Positions 34,278 to 46,579 of a DNA stretch of 64,000 nucleotides are shown in pieces. How positions within the stretch are numbered: position 1 is the first letter of the stretch; each line of letters begins with the position of its first letter. The stretch is from Lunularia cruciata (lineage: Eukaryota > Streptophyta > Marchantiopsida > Lunulariales > Lunulariaceae): contig OX419757.1 of the NCBI GenBank assembly GCA_948567375.1, positions 32,674,001 to 32,738,000 of the forward strand, written 5' to 3'. The notes below the pieces were generated by a model, which saw only the letters and a list, made by a program, of their open reading frames with translations, ran no database searches and was not told the DNA's origin. The position numbers and the translations under genes were made by a program.

Positions 34278-35485
34278 GAATAGCGTAGGATGCACTTGAT
34301 AGGCATCACGACTCAGATACTTGTGAACCATATGCCTATCAAGATAATTCAAGCATATGCTGGAGGTAATGGACCAAATGGCAAGGTAATCTTGAGATAG
34401 AGCCAATGGCTACTAGTGAGAGTGGTCTACTTGGAATCCATCTAGGTGAACGTAGTCTACTTGGGTTACATTCTTGGTCTACTTGGGATGCAACTAGAGG
34501 ATGTATGGAGCTTGCAGCCAAAGTAGAGGGATTTTTCCACACTGAGGTTGGGAACACTAGTGGTTGGGGGCATGATGCTATTGCTCCCAAGGACCAAATG
34601 TAGTTGCCAATTAGTATGTCTTCTAATCTTGCATCAATTACAACGGATACTTGGGAGCTAGATCTTGGACCCAAGCTTACAAGAGGAGAAAGACTAAGAG
34701 TTTGGAGGGTCTTGAGGAGCTACACAAGTTCTTTTGCCTTTAATATGAAGGATTTGGGTGCTCTAAATGGATCTAGTATTTGGATTGAACTTACTAGTGA
34801 TACACCAGTTTTTTGATGTCCCTATAGATATAGTGACATGGAGAGAGCATTGATTCAAAGTTGGAATAGAGATCTTTTTGAGGTCAGTTTGGTGGAGATT
34901 TCACATGGAAATGATGCTTTCGCTATAGTGATACCAACCAAGAAGGACATGCATGGCAACTACAAAGATAAGCAAATGTGTGGAGATTACCATCTTATCA
35001 ACCAATAGACTAGGGCTGATCGGTATCTCATGCCTATGCCAGAAGAGATCTTTGATGTAATTGGGCATGCAAAGATCTTCAATACTTTGGATCTTTGAGC
35101 AAGAGATCATCAATTGCCAATCAAGGAGGAAGATAAGTCCAAGATAGCATTTTGGGCTATTGATCCTCATGGCAAGGATGTATTATATCAATGGCATTTC
35201 TTACCATTTGAGTTAAAGAACACTCTTGCCAAGTTCCAAGGGATCATGGACAGCATCCTAGCAATATTGGATTTTGCTTGGTGCTATAGTGATGAGATTT
35301 TGGTCTACAACACTATTGTGGAAGAGCATGAGAGACATTTGTTGGAGATGTTTGAGAGATTGAGATCTAATGGACTCAAATAACATCTTCAGAAGTGTAG
35401 ATTTTTCCACAACCAAGTTGAGTATTTGGGTTGCACTATCTACCCTAGAGGACTTGGAATTAAGTAGACCAAGGTGGAGGTTATT
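34278..35485 (+). pseudogene. Linker and reverse transcriptase (5' part) of B-host
   Basis: Plus-strand equivalent of 11960-10760. It contains GLLGIHLGE and WSTWDATRG, the RT entry ELTSDTPVF, CGDYHLIN, FWAIDPHGKDVLYQWHFLPFEL, and CYSDEILVYN (YIDD position changed to YSDE) at about 35282-35312. It breaks at 35485, where C1 inserted, and resumes at 46580. Confidence 0.83.
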
Positions 35486-35888
35486 TGTAATAATATGGAG
35501 TTCAGCAACAAAGTTATTTAGGGCTAACAAAGTAACAAATAGGCCAAATTAGCCTAGAATATTCCAAAAGTATATAGGAAGCTTCCTGGTTAGCTTAGCT
35601 TGCACCGCAAGTAAGTAGCTTTTAGAAGGAAGCTTCTAGAATCTTCCAACTAGTTTAGCTTGCAAGCCAAGTAGGCGGCTCCTAGAAGGAAGCTTCTTGG
35701 TTAACTTGACTTGCACTCCAAGAAAGTGGCTCAAGGAAGTTTCTTGAGAGGCTTCTGAAGAGCCTTATATGCTCTCTATAAATACCAAAACTGAAACTCA
35801 TGCTAGATATTTGGAGTTTACTCATATTCAAGTGTTCCAATGTGATCTTCTATTCTCCTATTTTTCTCCTTGATCTTGGTCTTTTACA
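35486..35888 (+). repeat. 5' LTR of C1
   Basis: About 403 bp, TGTAATAATATGG to CTTTTACA, with TATAAATACC near 35777. It contains several copies of an AAGCTTCT/AGAAGCTT palindromic phrase. Confidence 0.9.
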
Positions 35889-36189
35889 TTGGTATGAAAG
35901 CAAGAATGGGATGGATGGAATTTATGGACCACCAAATCCATATCCGCCAACCATTGGGATTTTTGTGTTTAGGTACTACCCAAGCATCATTTCATACAAT
36001 TCATCACCTCACGCTTTGAGTAGGTCACCTTGTATTTTGCATGTCACCTTGTATGTATTTTTTGCATGCAATCACCTTGTCTGAGGAACCCTTGATGCTT
36101 CTAGTTGTAACTTATGGAGGACAATGGATGTGCTACATCTATGTGTTAATAAATTAGGTAAATTGGGAATAGTAGGATAGAGCAATAGC

Positions 36190-39100
36190 CATGGCGGCAA
36201 TACCTGATGTTATCATTGCTTTCCAGCAACAAATTGAGCACCTTACTTGATTGTTGGATGAACAAGACATCAACAAGAAGAACATGGAGAGGGAACATCA
36301 ATTCAAGATGGAGAAGATCAAATCTAATTTCTAAAACCCAAGGTGTTTGAAGGTAAGAATTTCTCAAACACAATGGAGAATTTTTTGTTTGACTCTGAAC
36401 GTTACTTTGAAACTACCAATCTTCAAGATGAATGAAAATAGATTCTTTTGGCTTTTAGCTAATTGGATGGTGTTGCAAAAATTTGGTGGCAATTCTAAGT
36501 GGAGCAAGCTAAACAAAAAATTATTGCACCAATCTTGACATGGTCAAAATTCAAGAATGCAATAATTGGTCAATTTCAAGTTATAAATGCCACACGAGCC
36601 ACACGAGATAAGTTGGCGGAGTTGAAGCAAATTGGCTTTGTAAGTAGCTACATCATGCAATTCCAAAACATTGTCATGTAGATTCAAGATATACAAGAAG
36701 GTGAAGTTCTTGACCAATTTGTTAGGGGCTTGAAGTCACAAACCAAATTAGAGGTGACTATGCAGGAGCCACAAAACATGGAGAAGCCATGCAATTGGTT
36801 GAGCGCTTTGTTTCCTTGGTTGCAACAACTTGGTCTTGGCCTCAACCTACACACAAACCTACCAATACATTATGCACAAGTGGAGGAATCAGCACCAATG
36901 GAGATTGATATTGTACAATGGAGACCACTTGGTATAGCGGATAGAGAAAGATTGCAAATGGTGGTTGTTTTTATTGTCGCCAAGTTGGACATTGTATTGT
37001 TGAATGTCTACTTAGGAATGGACAACCTCAAAAAATTGCTCAAATGGAGTCTATGGAGCACATTGATCAAGGAAACAACAAATCCCAATAGAAGATGTTG
37101 AACCACTTGATAGGAACTTGATTAGTTCCAATGGGATCAAAGGCTTGACCTATGCAAGTTTGCTTCACTTGCAAGGTATGATATTTGATCAAGGTTGTAG
37201 GATTTTGGTTGATTTTGGAAGTTTAGAGAATTGCATGTCCATGCAATTAGCAAAGGAATTACATATTCCTATCAAGCTAGTAATTAGAAGTAAATTAATG
37301 ATAGCAAATGGTTGAAAGTGTTCTACATTCCATACCTTACATCTTGTTAAATTGAGATGTGGAAAGGAGTATATAGAGTGTATGAGGTTTATAGTGACAC
37401 CTCTACACTATGATATCATTATGGGTTTGCCTTGGCTTGAACATCATAAGGTTTAATTTGATTGGAACATACGACAAATTCAACCACAACACCAAGGTTG
37501 GAATTTTTAATTAGATTGTTTGGCACCTCTAAGTAAGATACCTAAGAATAGTTAGTCCCAAGATGGGTAGTTTGTTGTGAAGGTAACCATAAGGCAAGCT
37601 TTGAAGTGAGATGAGTCCCAAGGTGAGAAGTTTGTTAGGAAAGCAACCTTGGAGAAAGCTTCAAAGGGTGATGAGTCCCTACATAGGAATTTTGTTAATG
37701 AAATAGCCTTAGAGCAAGCTTTGGAGGAAGTTAAGTCTGTTTTTACGGTGTGGATCAAGCCGATTGCACAAGGAGAATTTGAGGAGAGGCAAGAGCATCA
37801 TCAAGCAATGGTTGATCAAATAGTTTAGGAGTTTGTAGATGTGTTTCTGGATTATCTACCAAAAGGATTACTCTTCAATCATGGTATGCCCTTCAAGATT
37901 GAGTTATTGCCAAAGAGTACTCCAGTGAGTAGACCAGTCTATCGGCTCTCACCAAAGGAGTTGGAGGAGTTGCAAATAACACTTACAGAGTTGTTGGAGA
38001 AGGATTTCATACAGCACAATACATCTCTTTGGGGAGTGCCAATACTATTTATTCCAAAGAAGGATTGAGGACTTTGTTTCTACATCGACTATCGTGAGCT
38101 CAATACACAAGTGGTGAAGAATGTATACTCCTTGTCTCAAATTGATGACTTGCTTGATCAATTGAGTGGAGCACGATACTTCTCCAAGTTGGATCTTTAC
38201 AGTGGCTATTGGAAAATCCATATTGATAGGAAGGATATGCAAAAGATTACCTTGTTCACAAGGTATGGACATTTTGAGTGGAGAGTTTTGCCTTTTGGGC
38301 TCACTAGTGCTCCAGCAATCTTCATGGATAAGATGCATTGGGTGTTGGGTGGACTATTGGATTGGTACATAGTGGTGTTCTTGGATGATATCTTAATCTA
38401 TAGCAAGATAGAGAAAAAATATGTGAATCATGTGCAAGAAGTCATAAGATGACTATGATAGTGGAAATTTTATTGCAAGAAGTCAAAGTGTGCCTTTTGG
38501 TAGAAGGAAGTTAACTTCTTGGGTCACAAGATCTCATTGGAGGGGATGAAGATGGAAGAGGAGAAAATCAAGGCCATCACTAATTGGCCTACTTTGAAGG
38601 ATATTACTAAAGTACGTGCATTTAATGGATTGGCTAGTTTTTACCAACGGTTCATCCACTATTATGCTCATGTGGCCGCACCATTGACCGGTTTCTTGGG
38701 GAAGAACTTGAGCTTTCCAATGGACCAACAAGCCCAAAGAAGCATTCTAGAAGCTGAAACATATGGTTTCTTCAAGACCAATACTTCAACCATATGATCC
38801 TCAACTACCATATATGGTTGATTTTGATGCTTCTAACTTTGCAATTGGAGCCGTGTTACAATAGGAATTCATAGATGAATTGCATCCCATTGCTTTTGTA
38901 TCTCACAGACTCAATACAACGGAAAGGAATTACTTTGCTCAGGATCAAGAACAACTAGTGATTGTATATGTCACCAAGGTATGGAGGCATTATCTCTTAG
39001 AGAAACAAGTGGTCATGCAAATTGATCACAAGCCCTTGTTGTAGATATTACTTTTGGAACATGTGAAGAGTCAATATCATCAATGGAAGGAATAAAAATT

Positions 39101-39616
39101 GAATCATCAAACTTGAGTACAAACACAATTGGTTCCATGTCATGCCTGATGCCTTATCACAATGACTTGCTTTAAAGTCTCTTCCTCTCATCACGGTGGC
39201 AATTACAACGGTGTCAATCAACTCCAAAGTCCAAACCGAGTTTAGGATAGCTCTACAACAAGATCCATTCTTTTAGATGGTACAAGGTTGTCTTGCAACA
39301 TGTGACAAAAAGTAAAAACCACCTCCTTCAAGGAAGGCCTTCTATTCCATGAGGACCGGATCTATGTTCCAGCCAAAGGTGATCTCTGACTTTTGCACCT
39401 TCAAGAAGCCCATGATTTACTAATTGCTGGTCACATGGATGTGGACAAGACCTTTGGTACCCTCCAACACCAATGGTGGTGGACCTTTGCCCATCTTGTG
39501 CAATGTTGACCAACATTGCACAAGATGTTTGGGAGTTTGTCCAATTGTGTGAGAGCTACCAATGCAACAAGGCCAATAACCAAAAATTGAGTGTATTCTT
39601 TCAACCACTCCCCATT
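36190..39616 (+). pseudogene. C1 gag-pol, 5' portion
   Basis: Gag from an ATG near 36191 (MAAIPDVIIAFQQQIEHL) with PKVFEGKN and the FDxRY-like region, broken by stops. Protease near 37130-37450 (RILVDFGSLENC, so D-S-G altered to D-F-G; DIIMGLPWLEHHK). RT 37850-38450 with ELLEKDFIQ, FSKLDLYSGYW, FGLTSAPAIF and [12 protein letters not shown]. RNase H VDFDASNFAIG (38817-38850). The integrase N-terminal region ends at 39616, where C2 begins. Numerous stops and frameshifts. Confidence 0.87.
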
Positions 39617-40015
39617 TGTAACAATATGGAGTTTAGCAATGTAGTTAGTAAGGCTAACAAAGTAGAGAATAACCCAAATTAGCCTAGAATATTCTAGAAG
39701 CATCTAGGAAGCTCCTTGGGAAGCTTCCCAACTAGTTAACTTGCGCCCCAAGCGGGTAGCTTCTAGAAGCTTATAACTAGCTTAGCTTGCACGCTAAGTA
39801 GGCAGCTTCTAGAGGGAAGCTTCTTGAGAAGCTTCCTAGTTAACATAACTTGCACTCTAAGAAAGCGGCTCAAGGAAGCTTCTTGAGAAGCTTGTATGCT
39901 ACGTATAAATACCAAAGCCAAAGCTCATGCTAGGCATTCGGAGTTTTTCCTCATTCAAGTGTCCCAATGTGAGTTTCCATTCTCATATTTCTCTCCTTGG
40001 TCTTGGTCCTTTACA
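39617..40015 (+). repeat. 5' LTR of C2
   Basis: 399 bp, TGTAACAATATGG to CCTTTACA. TATA box TATAAAT at 39904-39910. Confidence 0.93.
39904..39910 (+). promoter_or_regulatory. TATA box in C2 5' LTR
   Basis: TATAAAT, also present in the LTRs at 35777 and about 45059. Confidence 0.6.
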
Positions 40016-40016
40016 T

Positions 40017-40028
40017 TGGTATCAGAGC
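40017..40028 (+). other. Primer-binding site of C2 (initiator Met)
   Basis: TGGTATCAGAGC, the standard complement of the initiator tRNA-Met 3' end, one base after the LTR. Confidence 0.88.
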
Positions 40029-40287
40029 AAGAATGGGATGGATGGAATTTATGGACCACCAAATCCACTTCTGCCAAACCATTGGGATTTTCATGTCTAG
40101 ATATTACCCAATCATCATTTCACACAATTCATCACCTCACGCTTTGGGCAAGATTTTCTACACATGATCACCGTGTCTGAGGAACCCTTGATACTTCCAA
40201 TTGTAACTTATGGAGAACGGTGGACGTGTTGCATCTATGTGCTAATCAATTAGATAAATTAGGAGTTTGATGAGATGAGTAGTAGTT

Positions 40288-43200
40288 ATGGCGGCAATAC
40301 CAGACATTATCCTTGCAATGCAGCAACAAATTGAGCACCTTACTTGATTGCTAGATGAACTAGATCAGCAACAATAAGAACATATAGAGAGAGTGTCAAT
40401 TTGAGATGGAGAAGATCACATTCAATTTCCAAAACCCAAGGTGTTTGAAAGCAAGAATCTTCCGGGCATAATGGAGAATTTTGTGTTTGACTGCAAACAT
40501 TACTTTGAAGCCACCAATCTTCAAGATGAACAAAAATAGATTCTCTTGGCCTCCAAGCAAATAGATGGTGTGGCAAAACTTTGGTGACAATTCCGAGTGG
40601 AGCAAGCTGAACGATAGATTGTTGTACCAATTTGACATAGGCAAAATTCAAGGATGTAATATTGGGTTGGTTTCAAACTATAAATGTCACCCAATCCGCA
40701 CACAATAAATTGGCGAAGTTGAAGCAAGTTGGCTCAATAAAGAGCTACATCACACAATTTCATAATATCATCATGCAGATTCTAGATATACAAGAAGGTG
40801 AAGTTCTAGATCGATTTATGCGGGGATTGAAATCACAAACCAAATTGAAGGTGACCATGCGGGAACCACAAAACATAGAAGAAGCCATGCAATTGGCTGA
40901 GCGCTTTGATTCCTTGGTTACGATGACTTCGTCTTGACCTTGACCTATACAAGGCCTATTAGTACACTATGCATGGGTGGAAGAATTGGCACCAATGGAG
41001 AGTTGATGCTATCCAATTGAGACAACTTGGTACAACAAATAGAGAAAGATTGCAATAAAATGGAGGTTTTTTTATTGTTGCCAAGTTGGACATTGCATTG
41101 TTGAATGCCCACTTAGGAATGGGTGACCTTGACAAGTTGCCTAGATGGATTTTGTGGAACAAAATGATCAGGGAAACAAGGAATTCCAGTAGGAGATTTT
41201 GAGCCACCTATTGGGAGCTTGATTAGTTCCAATGAGATTGAAGGCTTGACCTATGCAAGTTTGCTTCACTTGCAAGGTATGATATCTAATTGGGGTTGTA
41301 GGATTTTGGTTGATTCTAGAAGTTTAGAGAATTGCATGTTTATGCAAGAAGCAAAGGAATTGGGTATTCCTATCAAGCCAATGATTAGAAGTAGTTTGAT
41401 GATGGCGGATGGTAGAAAGAGTTCTACATTCCGCACCTTGCATCATGTTACTTTCAAGATTGGGAAGGAGTATTTGGAATGTATAAGGTTTGTAGTGGTA
41501 ATTCTACACTATGATATCATTCTGGGTCTACCTTTGCTTGAACATCATAAGGTTCAATTTGATTGGACCCGACGACAAATTCAAGTACAAAATCAAGGTA
41601 GGAATTTCCGATTAGGTTGTCTGGCACCTCTGAGAAAGACACCTAAGAATAGTTAGTCCCAAGATGGGAAGTTTACCAAAAAGGCAATCACGGAGCAAGC
41701 TTGGAAGAGAGATGAATCCCTATAAGGGAAGTTGGTTAGTAAAGCAGCCATAGAGCAAGCTTTAGAGGAAGATAAGTCTGTATTTGCGGTGTGGATCAAG
41801 CTGATTGTACAAGAACAATCTAAGGAGGGCCAAGAGCCTAATCAAGCAATGGTTGATCGGATAGTTCAAGAGTTTGCGGATGTGTTTTCGGATGATCTAC
41901 CAAAGGGATTACACTCTAATCAAGGTATGCCCTTCAAGATCAAGTTATTGCCAATGAGTACTCTAGTGAATAGACCAATCTATTGGCTCTCACCAAAGGA
42001 GTTGGAGGAGTTGCAAACAACACTTATAGAGTTGTTGGAGAAGTACTTCATACAACATAGTACTTCTCCTTGGAGAGCACCGGTACTATTTGTTCCAAAG
42101 AAGGATGGAGGACTTTGTTTTTGTATTGATTACCCTAGGCTCAAAAAGAAAACCGTGAAGAATGCATATCCCTTGCCTTGGATCGATGACTTGCTTGATC
42201 AAGTAAGTGGAGCATGTTAATTTTCCAAGTTAGATCTTTGCAGCGGCTATGGGCAAATTCATATTGATAGAAAGGATGTGCAAAAGACTGCCTTTCGCAC
42301 AAGGTATGGGCATTTTGAGTGGAGAGTTCTACCTTTCAGACTCACTAATGCTCTAGCGGTCTTCATGGATCAGATGCATCGGGTGTTGGATAGACTATTG
42401 GATCAGTCCGTGGTGGTGTTCTTGGATGATATCTTAATCTATAGTAAGATAGAGGCAGAACACTTGAATCATGTGCGAGAAGTCCTAAGACAATTATGAA
42501 AATGGAAATTTTACTTTAAGAAGTCGAAGTGTGCCTTTTGGCAGAAGAAGGTTACCTTCTTGGATCATAAGATCTCATCAGAGGGGATCAAGATGGAAGA
42601 AGAGAAAATCAAGACCATTATTGATTGGCCTACCCCAAAGGATGCTATAGAAGTACCAGCGTTCAATGGATTGGCCAATTTTTACCAATGGTTCATCCAC
42701 TATTATGCTCATGTAGCTGCACCATTGACCGACTTCTTGGGAAAGAACTTGAGCTTCCAGTGGACCACCAATCATGAAGAAGATTTCTAGAAGTTAAAGC
42801 ATATGGTGTCTTCAAGACCCATTCTTCAACCATATGATCTTCAACTACCTTGTGTGGTTGATTTTGATGCTTCTAACTTTGCAATTGGAGTTGTATTGCA
42901 ACAAGAATTCCTAGATGGACTACATCCCATTGCCGTTGTGTCTCACCAACTAAATAGAGCTGAAAGAAATTACTCTGCTCAAGATTGGGAACAACTTGCG
43001 ATAGGTATATGTCACTAAGGTATGGAGGCATTATCTCTTGGGGAAACAAGTGATCATACAAATTGATCACAAGCCATTGTTGAAGACCTTACACTTAGAA
43101 CACATAAAAAGTTGACATCATTGATGGGAAGAGCAACTCCAATTGTTTGACATCAAACTTGAGTACAAACCAGGTTGGTTCCGTGTCATCCTTGATTCTC

Positions 43201-44759
43201 TATCACGACGACTTGATTTGAAGTCTCTTACTCTCATCATGGCGGAAATTACAATGGTGTCAATTGACCCCAAGGTCCATAAAAATTTTTGGTCAGCTCT
43301 ATAACAAGATCCCTTCTTCCAAATGGTACATGGTCATCTAACAACATGCAACAAGGAATGCAACACCTTCTCCTTCAAGGAAGGCCTTCTATTCCATGCA
43401 GACCGGATCTATGTTCCAGCCAAAGGTGATCTCCAACTTGTGCACCTTCAAGAAGCACATGATCTACCAATAGCTTGTCACATGGGAGTGGACAAGACCT
43501 TGGGTACCCTACAATGCCAATGGTGGTAGCCCAACATGACACAAGATGTTTGGGAGTTTGTTTGATTGTGTGAGAGTTGTCAATGCAACAAGGCTAGTAA
43601 CCAAAAGCCGAGTGAACTCCTTCAGCCACTTCCCATTTCAACTACTTTTTGTGAACATGTGAGCTTAGATCTCATCACCTCCTTGCCCAAGACACAACAA
43701 GGTCACACAGCAATTGTGGTGTTTGTGGATAAGCTTAGTAAGCAAATCCATTTGGCACCAATGGTTGATATTGTGGATGCTCCAACCTTGGTGCAACTCT
43801 ACTTCAATAATGTATTCAAGCATCATGGGATTCCATGTGTACTCATCTCCGACCATGATCCTTGCTTCACCGGAAAGTTTAGGCAAGCCCTTTTCTAAAT
43901 ACTTGGCACCAAACTTGCTTTGTCCATAGCCTATCATCCTCAAATTGATGGACAAACTGAACATGCAAATCGCACCTCGGAAGATATGCTTTGAGCCTTT
44001 TTCAACATTCACCATACCAATTGGGATGAATGTCTTGCAGCTACAGAGTTTGCATACAACAATTCTAAACAAGCAAGCACCGGATTCTCTCCTTTCTTTC
44101 TCAATTTTGGCCAAGATCAGCTTGTCTCGGATTCTCTTCTTGCTCCTCTCCCGTCTTAGGTCCCTCATACTTCAACCTTCTTGACCACCATATCCAAATC
44201 TCTCCAACAAGCCAAATCTCACCTCCTTATTGCTCAGAATCATTAAAAACAAAATGCAAACCACCATTGTTGTGATCTCACCTTTCAAGTTGGTGATAAA
44301 GTTATGTTATCCTCTAGTAATCTACCCCTCCCACTTGATACCCAAGTTTGTAAACTTGCCCCAAATTGGATAGTACTTTTTGATGTCACCCAAATTGTCT
44401 CTATTGTTGCTCTCCGACTTGCATTGCCTTGTCATATGCGCATACATCTTGTCTTTCATGTTTCTAAGTTGAAACCTTTTGTTCCTAACCCTTCTTCTTT
44501 TTCCTCTTACGTCCAACCTCCTCCTCCTCTCTTATCCCTCTCTTATCATGAGGAGTACAAAGTTGATCGTATCCTTACGCGTTGCCACATCCAACACGGA
44601 CACCAACAACATACGGAGTACAAGGTCCTTTGGAAAGGGTATCCCCTTCATGATGCCACATGAGAATCTCTTTCTCACCTCCAGAATGCATAGACGACCA
44701 TCCATGAGTTTGAAGCTTCAATGGCAACGAGGACATCACCAACTAGCGGTGGAGGAATA
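40288..44759 (+). pseudogene. C2 gag-pol with chromodomain
   Basis: ATG at 40288 (MAAIPDIILAMQQQ). Gag to about 41120 with a damaged zinc knuckle (QVGHCIVEC). Protease 41245-41600 (ILVDSRSLENC, catalytic Gly replaced by Arg; DIILGLPLLEHHK). RT 41920-42500: [15 protein letters not shown] and [13 protein letters not shown] with the Asp pair at 42425-42430. RNase H DFDASNFAIG (42862-42890). Integrase: HMGVDKTLGTLQ, CESCQCNK, SLDLITSLP, VFVDKLSKQIH, SDHDPCFTG. Chromodomain 44549-44740: EEYKVDRIL and EYKVLWKGYP. This places C among chromoviruses, whose chromodomain directs integration to heterochromatin. Broken by about a dozen stops and shifts. Confidence 0.92.
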
Positions 44760-45170
44760 TGTAACAATATGGAGTTTAGCAATATAGTTAGTAAGGCTAA
44801 CAAAGTAGATAATAAGCCAAATTAGCCTAGAATATTCTAGAAGCATCTAGGAATCTTCTTGGGAAGCTTCCCAACTAGTTAACTTGCGCCCCAAGTAGGT
44901 GGCTTCTAGAAGCTTCTAACTAGCTTAGCTTGCATGCCAAGTAGGTGGCTTCTAGAAGGAAGCTTCTTGAGAAACTTACTAGTTAACTTGGCTTGCACTC
45001 TAAGAAAGCAGCTTCTCAAGAAGCTTCGAGTTGCTTTCTAGTTAACTAGTATGTTACATATAAATACCAAATCCAAAGCTCATGCTAGGCATTCAAAGTT
45101 TTTCCTCATTCAAGTGTCCCAATGTGAGTTTCCATTCTCCTATTTCTCTCCTTGATCTTGGTCTTTTATA
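44760..45170 (+). repeat. 3' LTR of C2
   Basis: 411 bp, TGTAACAATATGG to CTTTTATA (the 5' copy ends TTTACA), followed by CCATT. Confidence 0.93.
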
Positions 45171-46290
45171 CCATTCTATCTACTCATTGGGAACATGTGA
45201 GCTTAGATCTCATCACCTCCGTGCCCAAGACAAAGCAAGGTCACATAGCAATAGTAGTGTTTGTGGATAAGCTTAGTAAGCAAATCCATCTGGCACCAAT
45301 AGTTGATATTGTGGATACTCCAACCTTGGCATAGATCTACTTTGATAATATATTCAAGCAGCATAGGATACCACGTGTACTCATCTTTGATTGTGATCCT
45401 TGCTTCACTAGAAAGTTGTTGGTAAGCACTTGTCCAGATACTTGGCACCAAGCTTGCTTTGTCCATGGTCTATCATCCTCAAACTGATGGACAAACTGAA
45501 CGTGCAAATCGCACCTTGGAAGATATGCTTTATGCTTTCATCAATGTTCACCATACCAATTGGGATGAATATCTTGTAGTTGCAGAGTTTACATACAATA
45601 ATTCCAAACATGCAAGCATTGGATTCTCTCCTTTCTTCCTCTATTTTGGCAAAGATCCACTTGTTCCAAATTTTCTTCTTGCTCCTCCTCCATCTCATGT
45701 CTCTCATACTTCAAACTTCTCAACCACTATATCCCAATCCCTCCAAGAAGCCAAATCTCACCTCCATGTTGCCCAAAATCATCAAAACAATATGTAGACC
45801 ACCATCATCTTGATCTCATCTTTCAAGTTGGTGATAAAGTCATGCTCTTGTCTAGTAACCTACCTCTCTCACTTGATACCCTATAAACTTGCTTCTAATT
45901 GGATAGGACTCTTTGAGATCACACAAATCATTTCTCTTGTTGCTTATTGACTTGCCTTGCCTAGTCATATGCGCATCTACTCTACCTTCCATATTTCCAA
46001 GTTGAACCTTTTTCCATAATCCATCTTGTTTTTCCTCTCGTGTCTAATCTCCTCCTCCTCCCATCCCTATCAATGATCATGAGGAACATGAAGTTGATTG
46101 TATCCTTGCACGTTGCTACATTCAACAAGACCATCAACAACATATGGAGTATAAGGTCCTTTGGAAAGAGTGTTCCCTTCATGATGCTACATGGGAACCT
46201 CTTTTTCATCTCCAAAATGCAAAAATGGTCATCCAAGAGTTTGAAGCTTCAATGGCAATGAGGACATCACCAACTAGTGGTGGGGGGATA
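45171..46290 (+). pseudogene. C1 integrase core and chromodomain (3' portion)
   Basis: Continues C1 after C2. Integrase: SLDLITSVPKTKQGH, VFVDKLSKQIHLAP, then YHPQTDGQTERANRTLEDML (about 45467-45527) with the catalytic Glu, and TGFSPF-like SIGFSPFFLYFG. Chromodomain 46077-46190: EVDCILARC and EYKVLWKE. The region ends in a purine tract GGTGGGGGGATA before the LTR. Confidence 0.88.
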
Positions 46291-46579
46291 TATAACAATA
46301 TGGAGTTTAGCAACTAAGTTAGTTAGGGCTAACAAAGTAGCAAATAGGAAAAATTAGCCTAGAATATTCCAAAGTATCTAGAAAGCTTCTTGGGAAGCTT
46401 CATGGCTAGCTTAGCTTGCATCCCAAGTAAGTAGCTTCTAGAAGGGAGCTTCTAGAACTAGCTTAGCTTGCAAGCCAAGTAGGTAGCTTCTAGAAGATAA
46501 CCTCTTGAGAAGCTTCTTGGTTAACTTGGCTTACACTCCAAGAAAGGGGCTCAAGGAAGCTTCTTGAGAAGCTTCTTGG
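46291..46579 (+). repeat. Truncated 3' LTR of C1
   Basis: Starts TATAACAATATGG (46291) and stops about 289 bp in, before the TATA box, where B-host resumes with GGATGTGAGTAGAGTGC. Confidence 0.85.

Larger units (their letters stand above)
39617..45170 (+). mobile_element. Chromodomain Ty3/gypsy element C2, nested in C1
   Basis: Complete structure: 5' LTR 39617-40015, Met-type primer site, gag-pol with chromodomain, purine tract GGTGGAGGAATA, 3' LTR 44760-45170. The 5-bp CCATT occurs at 39612-39616 and 45171-45175. Removing C2 joins the C1 integrase into the same order seen in C2 itself (CCCATT... then ...GAACATGTGAGC), which proves the nesting. Confidence 0.95.
35486..46579 (+). mobile_element. 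Chromodomain Ty3/gypsy element C1, interrupted by C2
   Basis: 5' LTR 35486-35888, primer site TTGGTATGAAAGC, gag, protease, RT, RNase H and the first part of integrase to 39616. C2 then inserts; C1 continues from 45171 through integrase and chromodomain to 46290, then a truncated 3' LTR (46291-about 46579). The right-hand edge of C1 falls inside the LTR before the TATA box, so its target duplication cannot be checked. Confidence 0.9.

Noticed and set aside
35486-46579. Four C-type LTRs read at first as a tandem array of three elements
   Set aside because: The CCATT duplication and the exact continuation of the C1 integrase across C2 show a nested insertion instead.
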